Source: an uncultured Gemmatimonadales bacterium
GTDB taxonomy: Bacteria > Gemmatimonadota > Gemmatimonadetes > Longimicrobiales > Gaopeijiaceae
Direction: 5' to 3'
NCBI GenBank assembly: GCA_937983085.1
Contig: CALJKZ010000192.1
Location: 1 to 11,855 of the forward strand
Length of the DNA: 11,855 nucleotides
Every line of letters begins with the position of its first letter. Within the stretch, counting starts at the first letter, position 1. This document shows positions 8,280 through 11,855 of this stretch, in pieces. The translations under genes and the position numbers were made by a program. The notes below the pieces were generated by a model. The model searched no databases and was not told the DNA's origin. It saw nothing but the letters and a program-made list of their open reading frames with translations.

Positions 8280-9860
8280 ATGAATCGCTTTCCGCCGTTC
8301 GATTCGTCGAAGCTCGAGAAGACCGGGAACCCGCAACGGGTGGTGATCGTCGGTGCCGGCCTGGCCGGGATGTCCGCAGCCCTTCGACTCCAGCAGGCGG
8401 GACACGACGTAACCGTGCTGGAGAAGGCCGTTCGGCCCGGGGGACGTGTTCTCACCTTTCGAAACATGTTCTCCGACGGATTGCACGTCGAAGCCGGGGC
8501 CGCGTTCCTGATGGGCCAACACACCTACACGATGGGCTTCATCAAGGAGCTGGGACTCGAGCCTCTGCTGCGGCCCATCAAGCCGAAGGGCGACGCGACC
8601 ATCTTCGATCGCCACATCGACCAGGCGATCCCATGCGACGGCGGTCCGCTCGATCCCACGCCACCCGGCCTCTGGCCTTCGGAGCAGGATACCGGCCCCC
8701 ACGCGTGGTTGGAGAACGCACTCGGGGGTGCGGCCAGGGAGTTCGAGGCGTACGGGGATCCTCGAGCACCGGGTTGGCCGCCGCCTGGGTTGGCCAAGTT
8801 CGATAACGCCACCCTGGAGCAGCTCTTCATCGCCGGCAACGCCTTGGGAACGAACGAGCCGCCCGAGGGCATGTCGGCGACGGGCTTCGACATTCTTCGG
8901 CGAGGCTACGTCGATCTGATGGGGGATGGTCCAAGCTCCACGGCCGCTCTGGAGATGCTGCGGGATCTCACTCTGAATCACATCGTGGAGGCCGCCGACG
9001 GTCCCCGCTTCTCCCTCAACCACGCCTCGCTGCGGGCGTACGCGAGCGTGGACGAGCGGACCGGGGGCGTCGGCCACGCGACCGGAGCTCCGCACCCCGG
9101 AGACAACAACCTCGTCAACGGTAACGACGAGTTCGTGGCCGCCTTCGGGTTCGCCCTCGGGAGTGCTCTCGTTCGTGAAGTGGAGGTGACGGAGATCTCC
9201 TTCACCGGCACCGAAGGCACGGTGACCGGCGCAGATGGGCGAAGCTGGACCGGGGACCACGTCATCTGCGCCGTGCCGGTTCCCGCCCTCAAGCAGATCG
9301 CCTTCGAGCCGACGCTGCCAGACGAGCAACGTCGCGCCTTGGATCTCTACCTGCCGACCCGGGTGACCCGCGTATACGTCGAGTTCGACCAGCGCTTCTG
9401 GGTCTCCAAGGGTCGCTCGGGCATCGCCAATACGGACCTCCCCGAGCCGCTGGGCGGCCAGTCGCCCGACGTTCCCGGGATGTGGATCAACAACCAGACC
9501 TCGAACCAGGCCGGCACGGCGGGAGTCATTGAGTGCTACGTGGCCGGGCACTGGGCCGACGTGCTCGCCGGCATGTCGGGGGATCGTCAGCACGAACTGG
9601 CCCTGGTGCAAATCGGGAAGGTCTTCGGCGGGGCCGGCATGTACAGCACGGGGCGCTGGGCCACCCATCACTGGCCCGACGCCTATGCCTGGTTCGCCCC
9701 AGGGACCATGAGCCAGGCCCTCCACCACGGCGGCAAGTCCTTCGGCCGCCTTCACTTCGCCGGCGACCAGTACTCCGTGTTGCCCGGTTGGACCCAAGGG
9801 GCGCTCGAATCGGGCGTCGCGGCAGCACGCGCCGTGAACGAGGCAGCAGCCCACAGCTGA
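8280..9860 (+). CDS. Flavin-containing amine oxidase (FAD-dependent monoamine oxidase family)
   Basis: A 526-residue FAD enzyme expected to oxidise an amine (primary or secondary) to an imine, releasing hydrogen peroxide. The N-terminal dinucleotide fold has VVIVGAGLAG (G25, G27, G30), the ribose-binding Glu E48 (VTVLEK) and RPGGRV at 52-57. The C-terminal FAD motif FAGDQYSVLPGWTQGALESG begins near residue 493. Both ends of the family are present, so the protein is intact. The substrate is not evident. The frame is open back to 8070, but that would overlap the divergent gene. ATG 8280 begins right before the Rossmann strand and follows GGGAGGTCAGG. There is no signal peptide, so it is cytoplasmic. 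Its stop lies 3 bases from the end of the convergent SagB-type gene. Whether the two are functionally linked is unknown. Confidence 0.92.
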   Translation: MNRFPPFDSSKLEKTGNPQRVVIVGAGLAGMSAALRLQQAGHDVTVLEKAVRPGGRVLTFRNMFSDGLHVEAGAAFLMGQHTYTMGFIKELGLEPLLRPIKPKGDATIFDRHIDQAIPCDGGPLDPTPPGLWPSEQDTGPHAWLENALGGAAREFEAYGDPRAPGWPPPGLAKFDNATLEQLFIAGNALGTNEPPEGMSATGFDILRRGYVDLMGDGPSSTAALEMLRDLTLNHIVEAADGPRFSLNHASLRAYASVDERTGGVGHATGAPHPGDNNLVNGNDEFVAAFGFALGSALVREVEVTEISFTGTEGTVTGADGRSWTGDHVICAVPVPALKQIAFEPTLPDEQRRALDLYLPTRVTRVYVEFDQRFWVSKGRSGIANTDLPEPLGGQSPDVPGMWINNQTSNQAGTAGVIECYVAGHWADVLAGMSGDRQHELALVQIGKVFGGAGMYSTGRWATHHWPDAYAWFAPGTMSQALHHGGKSFGRLHFAGDQYSVLPGWTQGALESGVAAARAVNEAAAHS

Positions 9861-9863
9861 GCC

Positions 9864-11312
9864 TCAGGTCTCGGGTCTCGTCCCGACGAGGAACTCGCCG
9901 ATGGTCGGCTGTTCCAGGAAGGGGATGCCCGTCGCCCGCGAGAAGGCGTGGGAGTCGCCACTACCCCAGGCCGTGGGAGCGAGACCGAGGTAGGTGGCCA
10001 CCAGGTACAGCGTCTGGAAGAGCGCGCCGACCTCCTTCTGGATCAGCGAGTAGGAAATGGCGCTGTACTTCCAGGGCACGCGCTACATGCGGGCGGTCAT
10101 GAGAAGCATGATGGGCGGACTCGTACTGCCCGTCAGTGGCACTCCATGTGCCCGAACCAGTCCCTCCGCGATTCCCGGCCCCGGAGCGCGCAACTCCAGG
10201 GCATGTCCCCTCGGGTCATATCGGTAGACCCCCGGCAAAAGCCCCTCACACGCCATCACGACCGGATAGACGTCCAGGCAATGGATGCCTCCCCCACTCG
10301 GGTAGTTCCTCTGATAGACGGGGTAGGCGTTCGACCCCGCTGGGCGCCCCTCGTTGGTGAGACGGCACGACAGCCGTAGCAACTCCGCGAGATCGATCAA
10401 TCGCACGGGACGTCGACCGTAGGACGTGATGGAGCGTCGATGCCAAAGGACCTGCTCGAACGGAACGGAGGGCTTGGACCCGGCCGGCGGAACGGGTAGG
10501 GGAATGACGGGCACGTCCGAGGCAGTCGGAGGGATCCCGGGCGGAGCCGGGCCCGACTCGGCCCCGGGGTAGGTGGCACCGATCCGAACGTCGCGGCCGC
10601 CGAGTCGGGACGCCGTGTGAAAGAGGAGCTCGTGGAACTCCCAGGGAGGCGAGGTCTTCGGCGATGACGGGGAAGCCTCTTCCACCAACCGGCCCCTGCA
10701 AAGCAACTCCAGGAGCGCCCTTCCCACCCCAGGAGCAAGGTCCTCGAGCTGATCCGCGTTGGCGCGCGACGCCAAACGCCACACAGCCAGGAGAACGCGG
10801 GGGTCGATCACCATCAGGCGATAGGTGGACAGTGGCGACGAGAGGACCAGGTCACCCTCCTCGACACGCAGCAATCCGAATCGACCCAGGTGATAGTCGC
10901 GTCCCTGGACCGCTCGCTCAGGGGCGTCCCGAGGCGCGGCGACGGGCGCCAGCTTCGCCACGGGTTGTCCCTCGAAGCGAAGCGTCCTGCTCAACAGTCC
11001 CGCCGACTCGAGAACCGGGAGCAATCCCCGAAGCCGGTCGGCACCTTCGTCTCCACCGGCCTCTACGAAGCGCTCTGCCCATGCCGCTTCGGACAGGTCG
11101 CGTACGGCGAGCTCTTCCAACGCGTCGAGGTATCGGCCCCACGAGGGATCCAGCGCGACGTGGCGCGTGCCGGACCGGAGGGCGAACCCGGACTGGATCT
11201 GCTCCACGGACGTTCCCGGCGCCAACTTGACGGTCGTTTCCCGATGTCCTTGGTACGGCTCGCCCTGCACCGCCATGGACCCTAGGTCGACCCGGGGGTG
11301 GACGCGACCCAT
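9864..11312 (-). pseudogene. SagB/McbC-type azoline dehydrogenase (FMN nitroreductase fold) interrupted by one in-frame TAG
   Basis: Enzymes of this family oxidise thiazolines and oxazolines in ribosomal peptides to thiazoles and oxazoles using FMN. The reading frame is one continuous 482-codon gene broken only by TAG at 10083-10085 (codon 410). Visible parts are an N-terminal domain of about 220 residues, then WEFHELLFHTASRLG (224-238) and the flavin motif RRSITSYGRRP (292-302). These are followed by YPSGGGIHCLDVY (337-349), GVYRYDPRGHAL and IMLLMTARM. Immediately after the stop and in the same frame come RVPWKYSAISYSLI, GALFQTLYLVATYLGLAP and the end GEFLVG. These are exactly the rest of the family. 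The Lys-Tyr pair known to matter in McbC-type enzymes lies in WKY (414-416), after the stop, so a truncated product should be inactive. Start: ATG 11312 lies in a hairpin stem; ATG 11276 (MAVQGEP) is an alternative. The upstream neighbour is the NFC-repeat peptide. Confidence 0.85.
10083..10085 (-). other. In-frame TAG interrupting the dehydrogenase
   Basis: The minus strand reads ...ACC GCC CGC ATG TAG CGC GTG CCC TGG AAG. There is no frame change. Both sides encode adjacent conserved segments of the same family, so a single base change (for example from CAG, GAG, AAG or TGG) explains it. The part after the stop would on its own be a 71-residue frame from GTG 10079, without a ribosome site. 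Confidence 0.85.
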
Positions 11313-11322
11313 CCACCCCCGG
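11292..11322 (-). promoter_or_regulatory. Strong inverted repeat between the peptide gene and the dehydrogenase gene
   Basis: CCGGGGGTGGA (11292-11302) and TCCACCCCCGG (11312-11322) are perfect 11-base complements separated by a 9-base loop. In the minus-strand transcript this very stable stem lies after the repeat-peptide stop and overlaps the first possible dehydrogenase ATG (11312). Such stems between a RiPP precursor and its enzymes often act as partial terminators or as RNA stabilisers that keep precursor levels high. No U-run follows, so it is not a standard intrinsic terminator. Confidence 0.6.
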
Positions 11323-11333
11323 TCGTCACCGGA

Positions 11334-11350
11334 GCTTCTGCTTCAGAAGC
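11334..11350 (-). promoter_or_regulatory. Small hairpin just after the repeat-peptide stop
   Basis: GCTTCTG and CAGAAGC form a perfect 7-base stem with a 3-base loop, starting 2 bases after the TGA (11353-11355) on the minus strand. It reuses the TTCTG core of the repeats and may be a decayed repeat end. It may also work with the larger stem at 11292-11322. Confidence 0.45.
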
Positions 11351-11352
11351 AC

Positions 11353-11855
11353 TCAGGCGCAGAAGTTGGCTCCACCGCCGGCGCCACCCTCGCAGAAGTT
11401 GGCGGATGGCATGCAGAAGTTGGCCGACGGACGGAAGCAGAAGTTGGCTCCACCTCCACCGCCGTGGCAGAAGTGCGACGGGTCACAGAAGTTCGCCGCC
11501 GGGCGGAAGCAGAAGTTCGCTCCACCATCGCAGAAGTTCGACGGGGCACAGAAGTTGGCCGACGGACGGAAGCAGAAGTTCGCTCCGCCTCCACCCCCGT
11601 GGCAGAAGTTCGCCGACGGAGGACAACAGAAGTTGGCCCCGGACGTGTAACAGAAGTTGGCTCCACCATCGCAGAAGTTCGACGGGGCACAGAAGTTGGC
11701 CGACGGACGGAAGCAGAAGTTCGCTCCGCCTCCACCCCCGTGGCAGAAGTTCGCCGACGGAGGACAACAGAAGTTGGCCCCGGACGTGTAACAGAAGTTG
11801 GCTCCACCATCGCAGAAGTTCGACGGGGCACAGAAGTTGGCCGACGGACGGAAGC
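11353..11855 (-). CDS. Asn-Phe-Cys repeat peptide, putative multi-core RiPP precursor (C-terminal part)
   Basis: This open frame enters from beyond the right edge and ends at TGA 11353-11355. It has 166 visible residues and no start in view. It consists of 21 Cys modules: 20 NFC and one HFC, nearly all written ANFC. They are separated by short linkers of two kinds. One is Gly-rich (HGGGGG, DGG, EGGAGGG); the other is Pro/Ser/Ala or similar (FRPS, APS, CPPS, YTSG, MPS, DPS). There are 23 Cys in total. Differences among motif copies are GCC/GCG for Ala and TGC/TGT for Cys, all silent in this frame but not in the other two minus frames, which supports it as the coding frame. The peptide gene lies 40 bases upstream of a SagB-type thiazoline dehydrogenase on the same strand. 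The inference is that Phe-Cys sites are cyclised to thiazoles. The leader, a YcaO cyclase and an exporter would be off-window. Alternatives are a metal-binding or structural Cys-repeat protein. I know no named family with this motif. Confidence 0.72.
   Translation of the reverse strand, partial: FRPSANFCAPSNFCDGGANFCYTSGANFCCPPSANFCHGGGGGANFCFRPSANFCAPSNFCDGGANFCYTSGANFCCPPSANFCHGGGGGANFCFRPSANFCAPSNFCDGGANFCFRPAANFCDPSHFCHGGGGGANFCFRPSANFCMPSANFCEGGAGGGANFCA
11520..11855. repeat. Perfect 141-bp tandem repeat (2.4 copies visible)
   Basis: Copies at 11520-11660 and 11661-11801 are identical base for base. A third begins at 11802 and is identical for the 54 bases up to the window edge. The period of 141 is 47 codons, so duplication keeps the Asn-Phe-Cys frame. 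Each unit holds six Cys modules. The repeats nearer the stop (11356-11519) are more diverged and not part of the exact array. Such identity implies recent duplication or ongoing recombination. The true copy number may be larger or collapsed. Confidence 0.95.

Noticed and set aside
8112..9854. 580-residue minus-strand frame opposite the amine oxidase
   Set aside because: GC-rich shadow frame rich in Gly/Arg/His with no recognisable domain. The plus-strand frame has clear FAD motifs.
9864..10079. Separate small 71-residue gene
   Set aside because: It is in frame with the upstream dehydrogenase and encodes exactly its missing C-terminus. It lacks its own ribosome site.
11366..11650. Plus-strand frame with QKLADG/QKFAPP repeats
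   Set aside because: It is antisense to the NFC frame and is broken by TAA at 11648-11650, and again in the next repeat copy. Variation is non-synonymous.
11343..11831. Long minus-strand frame with TSV/TSA repeats
   Set aside because: It is an offset frame of the same repeats. Motif variation is non-synonymous here, and the protein is a low-complexity Arg/Thr/Ser string.
11353..11855. CRISPR array or iteron-type origin, because AGAAGTT recurs many times
   Set aside because: Intervals between AGAAGTT copies are irregular multiples of three and are themselves repeated. There are no unique spacers, and the pattern is explained by a repetitive protein.

Overview
The window is GC-rich bacterial DNA with dense, short-spaced genes. 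The protein set points to a Gram-negative, soil- or sediment-type lineage such as Gemmatimonadota or Acidobacteriota. The evidence is a Ser/Thr kinase fused to a TolB/PD40-type propeller, a TolB-like plus TPR regulator protein, a DUF2914-like secreted protein, lipoproteins and a 6-bladed-propeller lipoprotein. This placement is inferred from family composition only; there is no rRNA or other marker gene.

Left part (1-5139). A membrane-anchored Ser/Thr protein kinase runs off the left edge on the minus strand, starting at a TTG at 1802. Just upstream of it on the same strand is a small secreted DUF2914-like protein (1885-2274). Divergent from these, on the plus strand, are three genes. The first (2478-3356) is an envelope protein whose N-terminus looks like two gene starts joined together. 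The second (3353-4564) is a 6-bladed beta-propeller lipoprotein whose start overlaps the end of the first. The third (4663-5139) is a small membrane-anchored protein of unknown function.

Middle part (5157-9860). On the minus strand a TolB-like/TPR membrane protein (6437-8122) is followed 5 bases later by a spinster-type MFS transporter (5157-6431), so the two are very likely one transcription unit. Divergent from them is a flavin-containing amine oxidase (8280-9860), with a small palindrome in the shared upstream region.

Right part (9864-11855), the most interesting. On the minus strand a SagB/McbC-type FMN-dependent azoline dehydrogenase gene is preceded, 40 bases upstream, by an open frame that enters from beyond the right edge. 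That frame encodes a highly repetitive peptide made of Asn-Phe-Cys modules: 21 copies of [N/H]-F-C in the 166 visible residues, separated by Gly-rich or Pro/Ser linkers. Repeat-to-repeat base changes in the motif are synonymous in this frame only, which argues that the frame is real. Part of it is a perfect 141-bp (47-codon) tandem repeat. Together these look like a multi-core thiazole-forming RiPP locus whose leader, YcaO cyclase and exporter would lie beyond 11855. The dehydrogenase has one in-frame TAG just before its conserved WKY motif, so it is either a very recent pseudogene or carries a sequence error. No window region longer than about 210 bases lacks a gene.
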